A model generated the notes under the pieces. The model made no database searches. It worked only from the letters and a program-made list of their open reading frames with translations, and was not told where the DNA came from. Both the position numbers and the translations under genes were made by a program. Positions 21,718 to 28,781 of a stretch of DNA of 34,705 nt are shown piece after piece; positions within the stretch are counted from its first letter, which is position 1; each line of letters begins with the position of its first letter. The DNA comes from Nitrospirota bacterium (GTDB lineage Bacteria > Nitrospirota > Thermodesulfovibrionia > Thermodesulfovibrionales > Magnetobacteriaceae): positions 1 through 34,705 of the forward strand of contig JADFXJ010000029.1 of the NCBI GenBank assembly GCA_015233615.1. The letters are read 5' to 3'.

Positions 21718-23004
21718 ATGAAGATGATATTTTTAATCCGACGGTTATTAAGTGCAGCTTTTGTGGCTTCTTTGCTTTTGTCTTGTACCGGTGCGATGGC
21801 ATCGCAGCAGAAGGTGGAGCAGGTGCTTTCAGGCAACATATTTTCGGATACGGACAAGAAATTCACCGCCATTGTAGTGGACAAGCACAGAGAGACTCTC
21901 TACGTGGTCGAAGTACAAGACAACGTCCCTGTAGTAACCAGGAGTTTCAGGATAATTGCAGGTAAAAACGAAGGCGACAAAGTAAAGGAAGGTGACAACA
22001 AGACTCCCGAGGGTATATACTTCATAAAGGGCTCGATTTCGCCCGGAAAGCTCAACTCCATTCTTTTCGGCGACGGGGCTTATACTCTTAACTACCCCAA
22101 TATCGTAGACAAAAACAGGGGTAAGACCGGCCACGGCATCTGGATACATGGCCGTGGTAAAGACAGAAACGACGATCGTACGAAGGGATGTGTATCTCTG
22201 AACAACAACGATCTCGAAGCCCTGAAGACCTACATATCAATCGATACTCCAGTCGTTATTTCCAGGTCGCTCGAATACCTCAAATCGGAGGAGTATAAGA
22301 AGAAAAAACGAAAGTATTCGGAATATTTCAAAGGTTTTATTACGGCATGGGAAAAGGGTGACTTCGAGGACTTCGCCAACTATTTCGACAACCGCTTCAG
22401 AGAGGTGGGCGGCCTCCCAAACAGGGCATACCTGCAAAAGAAAAAGAAACTCATGAGGAAGTATTCGGAGAGAAAGGTCGTTGCCTCCGACGTTGTCATC
22501 TTCACGGAGAACTCAACCGAGATGCTGTATAAGTTTAACCAGCTCTACTGCGCCAATAACGTCCTTTCCTTTGGAGTAAAGAAGCTCTACCTGACTGCTG
22601 ACAAGAGCGATGACTACAAGATAATCGCAGAAGAGTTCGAAAAGGGAGACCCGGGGCCTTACGTCAGACAACAGGTCGAAGCATTTCTTTCGAAGTGGAA
22701 AAACAACTGGCGAGCCAGGGATCTGGAAAAATACGCCGGCTTCTATAGCACGGACTTCTACTCGGACAACATGAATTTAAAGCAGTGGAAGGCCCACAAA
22801 AAAAGCCATTTCTCCTCGGCGCGAAACATAAAGCTGGAAATATCCGACCTGAGCGTGACAATAGTCTCTCCCATGATGCTCAGGGTGGCCTTTAAGCAGC
22901 ATTACTCCTCCGGCGCAGTCTCCGATACGGGATTAAAGACGATGGTACTTACCGGCTGCCCTGGAAGCTACAAGATAAAAGAAGAGCACTGGCAGGCACT
23001 GTAA
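21718..23004 (+). CDS. YkuD-family L,D-transpeptidase lipoprotein with two C-terminal NTF2-like domains
   Basis: An exported protein: residues 1-23 form a signal peptide with a lipobox-like ending (LLLSC, Cys23), though Leu at -2 is atypical. Residues about 48-180 are a YkuD domain with the active-site block HGRGKDRNDDRTKGCVSLNN (His144, Cys158). Such enzymes crosslink peptidoglycan or attach proteins to it, using a cysteine thioester. Residues about 205-310 and 330-428 look like two SnoaL/NTF2-like domains (FITAWEKGDFEDFANYF and FLSKWKNNWRARDLEKYAGF align with each other), possibly cell-wall binding. It is a separate transcription unit from cheA judging by the promoter in between. Confidence 0.88.
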   Translation: MKMIFLIRRLLSAAFVASLLLSCTGAMASQQKVEQVLSGNIFSDTDKKFTAIVVDKHRETLYVVEVQDNVPVVTRSFRIIAGKNEGDKVKEGDNKTPEGIYFIKGSISPGKLNSILFGDGAYTLNYPNIVDKNRGKTGHGIWIHGRGKDRNDDRTKGCVSLNNNDLEALKTYISIDTPVVISRSLEYLKSEEYKKKKRKYSEYFKGFITAWEKGDFEDFANYFDNRFREVGGLPNRAYLQKKKKLMRKYSERKVVASDVVIFTENSTEMLYKFNQLYCANNVLSFGVKKLYLTADKSDDYKIIAEEFEKGDPGPYVRQQVEAFLSKWKNNWRARDLEKYAGFYSTDFYSDNMNLKQWKAHKKSHFSSARNIKLEISDLSVTIVSPMMLRVAFKQHYSSGAVSDTGLKTMVLTGCPGSYKIKEEHWQAL

Positions 23005-23023
23005 CTTACGAGTCCACGCTCTA

Positions 23024-23052
23024 TTGACAAAATCGGATATAAATGCTATAAC
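23024..23052 (+). promoter_or_regulatory. Sigma-70-type promoter upstream of cheA
   Basis: TTGACA (23024-23029), 17-bp spacer, TATAAC (23047-23052). It lies 20 bp after the L,D-transpeptidase stop and about 155 bp before the cheA start. Confidence 0.7.
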
Positions 23053-23208
23053 ATAAGCAGGCGACCAATACAGTAAAACAAAGAGTTTTAAGGAAGTTAT
23101 CGGAGTTTGAGAAGCAGTTAGGGACGAATTAGATGAATTCATCTAAGCTGCCGTCAAGTGACGGTTTTAATGTAATACCTGAAATCTTGTAAAAGCGGGT
23201 GAATAGTG

Positions 23209-25371
23209 ATGGAATCAGATTCCGCTAAACGTGTTTTTATGGCCGAGTCCGCCGAAGTTCTCCAGAATATGGAACTCTGTCTCCTTAGCCTTGAGTCTGC
23301 CTCCGACTGTAGGGAAAACGTAAACGATCTTTTTCGAACGGCCCATACTATTAAGGGTTCGTCCGCAATGATCGGTCTTGACGAAGTTGCACATTTTACA
23401 CATAATGTCGAAAACGTACTTGACAGGCTTCGCAACGACGAGATATCGGTTTCATGCGATCTGATAAGCCTGATGCTGGCGTGCAAAGACCATATCAGGG
23501 AGCTTATAGAGTTTTCCGTAGAGGGTAATATTCCGGATGACACAAGAGCAGGCGGCGAAAAGCTTTCGTCCCTTTTGGCGGGTTATTTGCCGGACAGTAC
23601 CGCCTCCATCTTAAAGGGGCGCACCGACTCCGGTGGACAGCGTAAAACCGGTATCTGGCATATATCCTTAAGGTTTGGCAAAGACGTACTCAAAGAGGGC
23701 ATGGACCCCATGTCGATGATAAATTATCTGTCAAAGCTGGGGGAGATTCGCAGCCTCTGTACCATCCACGATGCCATGCCACGGGCGCAGTGGATGGAAC
23801 CCGAAGATTTTTACTTAGGCTTTGAGATAGACCTTGAAAGCGACACCGATAAGAAGACGATAGAAGACACCTTCGAATTCGTTATGGAAGAAAGTAAGAT
23901 AGTCGTAATACCTCCTTTTAGCTCCTCAGACACTTACATCAAGATGATTAGCGACCTGCCCGAAGACACGTGGATGCTCGGCGATATTCTGGTCAGGGGG
24001 GGAGTGTTAACCCGGGAAGAAATCGATCTAGCTTTAAATAAACAGACAGAACACGCGATATATTCAGGCGAGAAGCCTTTAATAGGCGATGTTTTGGTCA
24101 GGGAAGGGATCGTAGAGAAGGAAGTTCTTAACGCTGCCCTGGAAAAACAACAGAAGGTAAGAGAAAGTTCCGGAATACCCACCGTATCTACAATCAAAGT
24201 ACCTGCCGAAAAGCTGGACGCACTCGTCAATCTCGTAGGGGAGATGGTAACGGTTCAGGCCCGCCTGACCCAGACTGCGATAAAGAGCAGAAATTTTACA
24301 TTCCTTTCGTTGGCCGAGGAGGTCGAACGGCTAACTGCAGAGCTTAGAGACAACACTCTGAGCATAAGAATGCTGCCGATTGGCACTACTTTTAATAATT
24401 TCAAACGTCTTGTGCGCGACCTGTCGAAGGAACTTAATAAAGAGATCGAAATGGTTACCGAGGGTGCCGATACGGAACTCGATAAGACGGTGATAGATAA
24501 GCTCAACGATCCATTGGTGCACCTCATAAGAAATTGCATAGACCACGCTATAGAACTGCCTGAACAACGCGTTGCCGTTGGAAAACCCCGTTTAGGGACT
24601 ATCCACTTATCTGCGTCCCACTCGGGTGCCCACGTGCTGATACGCATAACGGACAACGGCAAGGGGCTCGACAGAGATGCCATAAGACAAAAGGGGATCG
24701 AGAAAAACCTGATCGGCGACACGGCCGACCTATCGGATAGGGAAATCTTTTCGCTCATCTTCGCGCCGGGTTTTTCCACAGCCAAACAAGTAACGAACGT
24801 ATCGGGCAGGGGAGTGGGGATGGACGTGGTAAAGCGCAGCATCGAGTCGTTAAGGGGAACGGTTAATTTAGAGAGCGCGGCTGGCAAAGGCACTACGGTA
24901 ACGATTAAACTGCCGCTGACGCTTGCAATAATAGACGGATTACTCGTGAAAGTCGCCAAAGATCATTACGTGTTGCCCCTTGCTACGGTAGTGGAATGTG
25001 TCGCTCTGACTAAAAAGGATGTAGAAGGCTCCGGTAAAGGAGAACTGGCGATTGTAAGAGGGGAGATTGTTCCTTACATAAATCTTAGAAAAAAGTTTTT
25101 CATCGACGGTGACGTACCCGACCGGCAACAGGTGGTTATTACCGAGGTAAACGGTAAAAGAGTGGGATTTTTAGTGGACAACGTAATAGGCGAGTACCAG
25201 ACGGTGGTGAAAAAACTGAGTTCTATTTATAAGGATGTAATCGGAATGTCGGGAGCCACGATTCTCGGTGACGGAACGGTTGCGGTGATACTTGACGTAC
25301 CGAAACTCGTTGATTTGGCTGAAAAAGAACTTGACGAATTTTTCAACGACGGCCATAAACATCGGGTGTAG
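23209..25371 (+). CDS. cheA: Chemotaxis-type histidine kinase CheA with GspE-N-like repeats
   Basis: Order of domains: HPt (about 1-110; phosphorylated His near residue 46 in RTAHTIKGSSAMIG), a region of about 140 residues, two similar modules at about 245-325 (MLGDILVRGGVLTREEIDLA and LIGDVLVREGIVEKEVLNAA) of the GspE/MshE N-terminal type, the dimerisation domain (LDALVNLVGEMVTVQARL), the ATPase domain (HLIRNCIDHAIE N-box, DNGKGLDRD, GRGVGMDVVK) and a CheW-like C-terminal domain. The usual CheY-binding P2 domain is not evident. MshE-N domains bind c-di-GMP in some proteins, which is interesting beside the PilZ and GGDEF genes, but binding here is unproven. GTG 23206 is an alternative start. 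No cheW, cheY, cheB, cheR or receptor gene is nearby. Confidence 0.92.
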   Translation: MESDSAKRVFMAESAEVLQNMELCLLSLESASDCRENVNDLFRTAHTIKGSSAMIGLDEVAHFTHNVENVLDRLRNDEISVSCDLISLMLACKDHIRELIEFSVEGNIPDDTRAGGEKLSSLLAGYLPDSTASILKGRTDSGGQRKTGIWHISLRFGKDVLKEGMDPMSMINYLSKLGEIRSLCTIHDAMPRAQWMEPEDFYLGFEIDLESDTDKKTIEDTFEFVMEESKIVVIPPFSSSDTYIKMISDLPEDTWMLGDILVRGGVLTREEIDLALNKQTEHAIYSGEKPLIGDVLVREGIVEKEVLNAALEKQQKVRESSGIPTVSTIKVPAEKLDALVNLVGEMVTVQARLTQTAIKSRNFTFLSLAEEVERLTAELRDNTLSIRMLPIGTTFNNFKRLVRDLSKELNKEIEMVTEGADTELDKTVIDKLNDPLVHLIRNCIDHAIELPEQRVAVGKPRLGTIHLSASHSGAHVLIRITDNGKGLDRDAIRQKGIEKNLIGDTADLSDREIFSLIFAPGFSTAKQVTNVSGRGVGMDVVKRSIESLRGTVNLESAAGKGTTVTIKLPLTLAIIDGLLVKVAKDHYVLPLATVVECVALTKKDVEGSGKGELAIVRGEIVPYINLRKKFFIDGDVPDRQQVVITEVNGKRVGFLVDNVIGEYQTVVKKLSSIYKDVIGMSGATILGDGTVAVILDVPKLVDLAEKELDEFFNDGHKHRV

Positions 25372-25505
25372 TTAAATCGTTCATCGAATAAAGACGTGCT
25401 TTCGAAAAGCATAATAAGCCGTTGTCGACACGTTACGCGGACTTGTATCAGAAGCGGGAATGCTGTCATTTCTTTACGTTGTATCTCGCTCTCCGTATGT
25501 TTGGA

Positions 25506-25523
25506 AGACTTTTGGGAAAGTCT
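25506..25523. terminator. Possible hairpin after cheA
   Basis: AGACTTT-TGGG-AAAGTCT is a perfect 7-bp stem with a 4-nt loop about 135 bp after the cheA stop. It is not followed by a T-run, so it is only a weak terminator candidate. Confidence 0.3.
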
Positions 25524-25604
25524 CACTGCTTAAAACCCTGTTTCCTGACGCAGGCCCACTACTCAGCATCCATCCGATTATTTGTATTGACTTAAAGGAA
25601 ATAT

Positions 25605-25612
25605 GATATAAT
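25605..25612 (+). promoter_or_regulatory. Extended -10 promoter giving a probable leaderless mRNA
   Basis: TGATATAAT (extended -10; TATAAT at 25607-25612) ends five bases before ATG 25618. Transcription would therefore start at about the A of the ATG. A TTGACT lies upstream but with only a 14-bp spacer, so the extended -10 probably carries recognition. Confidence 0.5.
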
Positions 25613-25617
25613 CAAGC

Positions 25618-25812
25618 ATGGCTACATTACCGTTTGAAGTGTTCGAAGTCTTTGATGATAAACTCGGCAAAGAGGACGCAAGAATTCTTGTTAAGTCCTT
25701 AGAGACTACTATAACCGAAAACATCGAAAGTAAGTGGGCATCTACCAAAAATGAGCTTTTGGACGAGATGGAAAAAAGAATCGATAAGAAATTCGAATCG
25801 CGCCGGCCGTAA
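25618..25812 (+). CDS. Small DUF1640-like coiled-coil protein, probably truncated
   Basis: A 64-residue, charged, mostly helical protein (MATLPFEVFEVFDDKLGKED, then ILVKSLETTITENI and LLDEMEKRIDKKFES). The N-terminus resembles short DUF1640-type proteins that normally continue through a longer coiled coil and end in a membrane helix. Here the frame stops in RRP directly inside the dispersed 37-bp repeat, whose bases provide the stop codon. The gene was therefore probably shortened by the repeat. Its ATG lies almost at the predicted transcription start. Function of the family is unknown to me. Confidence 0.55.
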   Translation: MATLPFEVFEVFDDKLGKEDARILVKSLETTITENIESKWASTKNELLDEMEKRIDKKFESRRP

Positions 25813-25840
25813 AGGACGCGTCCTTACGCTACCCCTTCTG
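25804..25840 (-). repeat. Dispersed 37-bp repeat, copy 2 (inverted)
   Basis: The reverse complement matches 11999-12035 at 34 of 37 bases. It overlaps the last three codons of the DUF1640-like ORF and supplies its stop. The centre AAGGACGCGTCCTT is a perfect palindrome. Confidence 0.8.
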
Positions 25841-25857
25841 CGGGGGAGGCCCCCCGC
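25840..25857. terminator. GC-rich hairpin next to the dispersed repeat
   Basis: GCGGGGG-AGGC-CCCCCGC is a perfect 7-bp GC stem abutting the 37-bp repeat. There is no T-run. It may end transcription of the small ORF or form part of the repeat element, as copy 1 also has an adjacent 7-bp hairpin. Confidence 0.35.
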
Positions 25858-25916
25858 AACGCCCCCCAAGGACTGCCTATCTCTGATCTAATTTTACTCT
25901 ATAGCCACTTGGTATT

Positions 25917-25938
25917 ACGGGGTTATCTAAACGCTAAC
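25917..25938. repeat. 22-bp repeat shared with 30637-30658
   Basis: The copy starts ACGGGGTTATCT and agrees with 30637-30658 at 19 of 22 bases. A TTGGTATTA sequence directly before it, read on the minus strand, resembles the ATACCAA motifs near 11884-11920, so it may mark the outer end of the same element family. Confidence 0.5.
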
Positions 25939-25946
25939 TTTTCCCT

Positions 25947-27032
25947 TTATCTATTTCCCTCATCCTCCGCTTTCGAATCGGCACTGACGACTTCACCACC
26001 GGAATAAACCGAGCCGTCGGAGTTGATGAGGTGCATGGCCACCTTCCTGAAGTGTACCGTGAGATTTTGCTTTTTAGGGGATATCTGGTAATGCGACTCC
26101 GGAGGATTCAACGCCGGTATGAATGTTTTGGACAAGAGGTTGCCTTTGAGACAGCTTTGCAAGGCGGCACCAATCAGCACGGCGCTCCTGGCAAGAAACT
26201 CATCTTTTGAAATCGTAATCCGTAGAATGAACCTGCTTCCCAGGAAGGAGACCCCGGAAACCTTGAGGTTTAAATCCGGGTGAGATGATTTGACGTGATC
26301 TAGTATGGCCTTGACGCTCAGGAAGTCGTCGTGAAGGTTAGTGGTGTCCGCGACGAGTTCTATTGCGGGATGAGAGCTAAACAAGGCTTCAAACTCCCCC
26401 GGGGCCATGTCCAGCCTGTGTTTTTCTTTATCCGCTTTGTTGTATGTCTCGGTTGTGAAGTAAATGTAATCGGCCTTTACGTCCTTTATAGTCCATCCGC
26501 AACTGGTGATATCCTTAATGGAGGCCCCGGTGAAGTCCGATTCCGTGGCGTTGGCAATGGTGAGGTTTGTGCCTACCAGGGATGCTTCCCTGAGCAGACA
26601 GTTTCGCAAGGAGGCGTTGTGTAAGTTGGCGTTGGTCAGGTTTGCAAGTGTCAGATCGGCTTCGTTCAGGTCTGCCCCGTACAGGTTTGCCCACAAGAGA
26701 TCGGCTTCGACGAGTGTTGCAAGGGAGAGGTCAGCTTCCATTAAATCCGTCATGAACAGGGTTGCCCTGGTAAGATTTGACTTGTAAAGGTCCGCCCTGC
26801 TCATGGAGGCCCTCGATAGGATAGCCTCGTTAAGCTTTGCTCCTCTGAGATATGCCTTATAGAGATCCGCTCCGCGAAGATCGGTACGCTGAAGGTTGGC
26901 GTCCTTAAGATAAAACTTCTTCAGGTCGTAACCGGCCATTTTTGCGCCTGTGAGGTTCCAGCTTCCTTCGGGCATCTCACCCTTTACGACTCCCATCTCC
27001 CTGAGAGCCTTCCATGTTTCCTCTCTTGTCAT
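25947..27032 (-). CDS. Pentapeptide-repeat protein with unrecognised C-terminal domain
   Basis: Residues about 28-175 form pentapeptide repeats of the A(D/N)LxX type (LRGADLYKAYLRGAKLNEAI, MEADLSLATLVEADLLWANL, GADLNEADLTLANLTNANL), which fold as a right-handed quadrilateral beta-helix. About 190 further residues (from about 178) contain no repeat and no family I recognise. They include two stretches of alternating polar and hydrophobic residues that could form strands. No signal peptide is seen, so the protein is probably cytoplasmic. The promoter and ribosome site of the ATG at 27032 are weak. Neighbours do not indicate a role. Confidence 0.85.
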   Translation of the reverse strand: MTREETWKALREMGVVKGEMPEGSWNLTGAKMAGYDLKKFYLKDANLQRTDLRGADLYKAYLRGAKLNEAILSRASMSRADLYKSNLTRATLFMTDLMEADLSLATLVEADLLWANLYGADLNEADLTLANLTNANLHNASLRNCLLREASLVGTNLTIANATESDFTGASIKDITSCGWTIKDVKADYIYFTTETYNKADKEKHRLDMAPGEFEALFSSHPAIELVADTTNLHDDFLSVKAILDHVKSSHPDLNLKVSGVSFLGSRFILRITISKDEFLARSAVLIGAALQSCLKGNLLSKTFIPALNPPESHYQISPKKQNLTVHFRKVAMHLINSDGSVYSGGEVVSADSKAEDEGNR

Positions 27033-27121
27033 AGCGCTTTAAATTTATAACATAATAACTTAATATTAGTAAAGCTTCCTGGCTATACATCAACGGCAAG
27101 GATTCCTTTCTACGTTGTGTA

Positions 27122-27150
27122 ATCTGCGTTAATCTGCGTCATCTGCGGAT
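27122..27150 (-). repeat. Dispersed ATCCGCAGATGACGCAGATT-type repeat, copy 2
   Basis: Exact reverse complement of 17068-17096 over 29 bp. Confidence 0.85.
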
Positions 27151-27186
27151 AAGTTCTCTATTATTATCCGCAGATGACGCAGATTA
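27130..27186. repeat. Perfect 23-bp inverted repeat made of two facing copies
   Basis: Arms at 27130-27152 and 27164-27186 are exact reverse complements (the right arm begins TTATCCGCAGATGACGC), with an 11-nt loop. Transcripts crossing it would form a long hairpin. It lies between the pentapeptide-repeat gene and the hemerythrin remnant. Confidence 0.85.
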
Positions 27187-27238
27187 GGACGTTGCGTATT
27201 ACGCAGACACTCGCGATGGTTTAAACGGCAGGATCGTA

Positions 27239-27373
27239 CTATAAATCGACAGGATTTATTCCCCAGGCGCCGGGATTGGCGACAATGACTATCTTACGCA
27301 CGTTGGCTGGTTCCCCCAGGTCGATTTCTGAAATTTTCACGCTTAACTTCGCGTTCCAATTAATAAATGCCAT
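27239..27373 (-). pseudogene. Truncated bacteriohemerythrin-like ORF (44 codons)
   Basis: AAGGAGG stands five bases before ATG 27373. The first 18 residues, MAFINWNAKLSVKISEID, match the N-terminus of bacteriohemerythrins (WNxxLSVGIxEID). The expected EQHKKL continuation with the iron-binding His is replaced by LGEPANVRKIVIVANPGAWG, ending at TAG 27239. None of the diiron ligands is present. It lies 36 bp after the PilZ gene. It is either a hemerythrin gene cut by a rearrangement at the inverted repeat just downstream, or a small unknown protein. The intact ribosome site suggests recent loss. Confidence 0.5.
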
Positions 27374-27409
27374 ACTACCTCCTTATATACCGTTGTATTA
27401 TACCTTATA

Positions 27410-28072
27410 TTATACCTCGCACATTACCTGGCTGCTTATAAAGGAGTCCACGTATCGTTTGGTTTTTTCTTTTATCCGCGTGAACTGAATGCCAATTAAG
27501 GCGACACTATCTTGTTTCGAGTAATTCTTAATGCTTATATCCACCGAGTGTTGATCCTCGACTCCGGGCAGTAAGAACTCAATCGTAACGTCGTTGTTTT
27601 TAAGCAGCGCTTTTTCGTCAAAGACATTGTCGACTTTAGTCTGGAATCTGCACCCTGTTTTGCTTATGTCTACTACGGCCCCTGGCACGGAGTTATAATC
27701 CACCATCAGTTTGGCCGGCAAGAAGCACGTAAGCCGCCTCTGCCGCCTGAGATCCATCTCCTCGACATCCGTCGGATAATTTATGAACAAGAGCCCCAAC
27801 GGGATGGTAATGAAGTCCAGTACCGTAGACTCGAATCCAAACACCTTTCCATCGCATATGTAACGTATTATTATGGAATTACCGCGAAGTATTTTTTCGC
27901 AGGGCGCTCCATACCGTCCGTCCTGATCGAATGAAATAGTTGCCATAATATACCGGTCATTTGCAATGCCTGCGAATTCACCGTTGAGCTTGCCATCCAA
28001 ACCCTGTATATTTATCTGAAGTTTCGTGTTTATGTCTAATTTCAAACGATTATTCATTTGACGATTATTCAT
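27410..28072 (-). CDS. YcgR-like PilZ-domain c-di-GMP receptor
   Basis: A 220-residue cytoplasmic protein. The N-terminal half (about 10-105) looks like the YcgR flagellar-brake beta-barrel. The C-terminal PilZ domain begins with the c-di-GMP-binding RxxxR motif (DLRRQRRLTC) and contains the second binding motif DISKTGCRF. Such proteins respond to c-di-GMP and often slow motility. It follows the bacteriohemerythrin gene by 24 bp in the same direction, and a diguanylate cyclase is encoded further upstream on the same strand. The N-terminus has a short duplication (MNNRQMNNR); ATG 28072 is the likely start. Confidence 0.9.
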   Translation of the reverse strand: MNNRQMNNRLKLDINTKLQINIQGLDGKLNGEFAGIANDRYIMATISFDQDGRYGAPCEKILRGNSIIIRYICDGKVFGFESTVLDFITIPLGLLFINYPTDVEEMDLRRQRRLTCFLPAKLMVDYNSVPGAVVDISKTGCRFQTKVDNVFDEKALLKNNDVTIEFLLPGVEDQHSVDISIKNYSKQDSVALIGIQFTRIKEKTKRYVDSFISSQVMCEV

Positions 28073-28096
28073 TTTTGATTTATCCCCCGACGTCGC

Positions 28097-28501
28097 TCAA
28101 TTACGGCCGAGAAATTGGGCCAACTTTTTATCCGTACCCGTAATATGCTTCGTAAACCACTCATTCAAAAAGTTTAGAACTTCATAGCCCAGGTCATCGC
28201 CGCAAGGGCAAAAGTAGTACTTGTAGTACATGTCGACTACCTCCGATATGAAAGTAATGTGCTCCTGGTTGTGCCGTTGATATTCGGGGTAGTTACCGGA
28301 TTTCATCAACGTCTCTTCGAAGTCGAAATGGTACCCGGCGTAATTCCTCAATTCAAGCAATATCTCCGGTATTACAAGGGGAGCGTTTCCCCTGGAAAGG
28401 GAATCGTGAATTTTATTTATCATGCCAATAAACTTCTTATTGTGCTCATCCATCTCCGTATTGCCTACCGACATGTTATCACGCCACTCTACGTAAATCA
28501 T
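28097..28501 (-). CDS. Bacteriohemerythrin
   Basis: A 134-residue diiron O2-binding protein. The ligand set is visible: His in DEHNKKF, His and Glu in YHFDFEET, His in YQRHNQEH (two histidines, HNQEH) and the C-terminal His and Asp in KHITGTDKK. The start is WRDNMSVGNTEMDEH as in the family. GGGAGG lies six bases before ATG 28501. A CPCG stretch before the last helix is an uncommon extra. It probably senses or delivers oxygen; the adjacent PilZ gene suggests coupling to c-di-GMP-controlled motility, which is an inference. Confidence 0.93.
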   Translation of the reverse strand: MIYVEWRDNMSVGNTEMDEHNKKFIGMINKIHDSLSRGNAPLVIPEILLELRNYAGYHFDFEETLMKSGNYPEYQRHNQEHITFISEVVDMYYKYYFCPCGDDLGYEVLNFLNEWFTKHITGTDKKLAQFLGRN

Positions 28502-28781
28502 TTAAACCTCCCGACACCTTTTAAATAAATCGTTATCACGTTAACAACCCACACTGCACAGACACTCTACGGTTTGTCTATTGTGATGAAAATCCGATTC
28601 CATAAATACACGTTTTTCACGAATATACTCTTATACTCCATTTAATGATACTCATGTATATAATTTTAAGGCTTAGAAATATTAAAATCAAGAAAAATTG
28701 TATTTACGGATTCCTGCGATTTTGAAAAGTACATTTTTCAAATTCCGGGAAAGGCTATGTGGAGTGAGCGTACAGCGTAGG

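Noticed and set aside
27276-27488. Plus-strand 70-codon ORF over the hemerythrin remnant and PilZ end
   Set aside because: No ribosome site and a low-complexity sequence. The minus strand has the strong AAGGAGG and the hemerythrin-like start.
28502-28781. tRNA or small RNA gene in the gap before the bacteriohemerythrin
   Set aside because: No cloverleaf, T-loop consensus or strong hairpin with T-run is visible; the gap is simply AT-rich.
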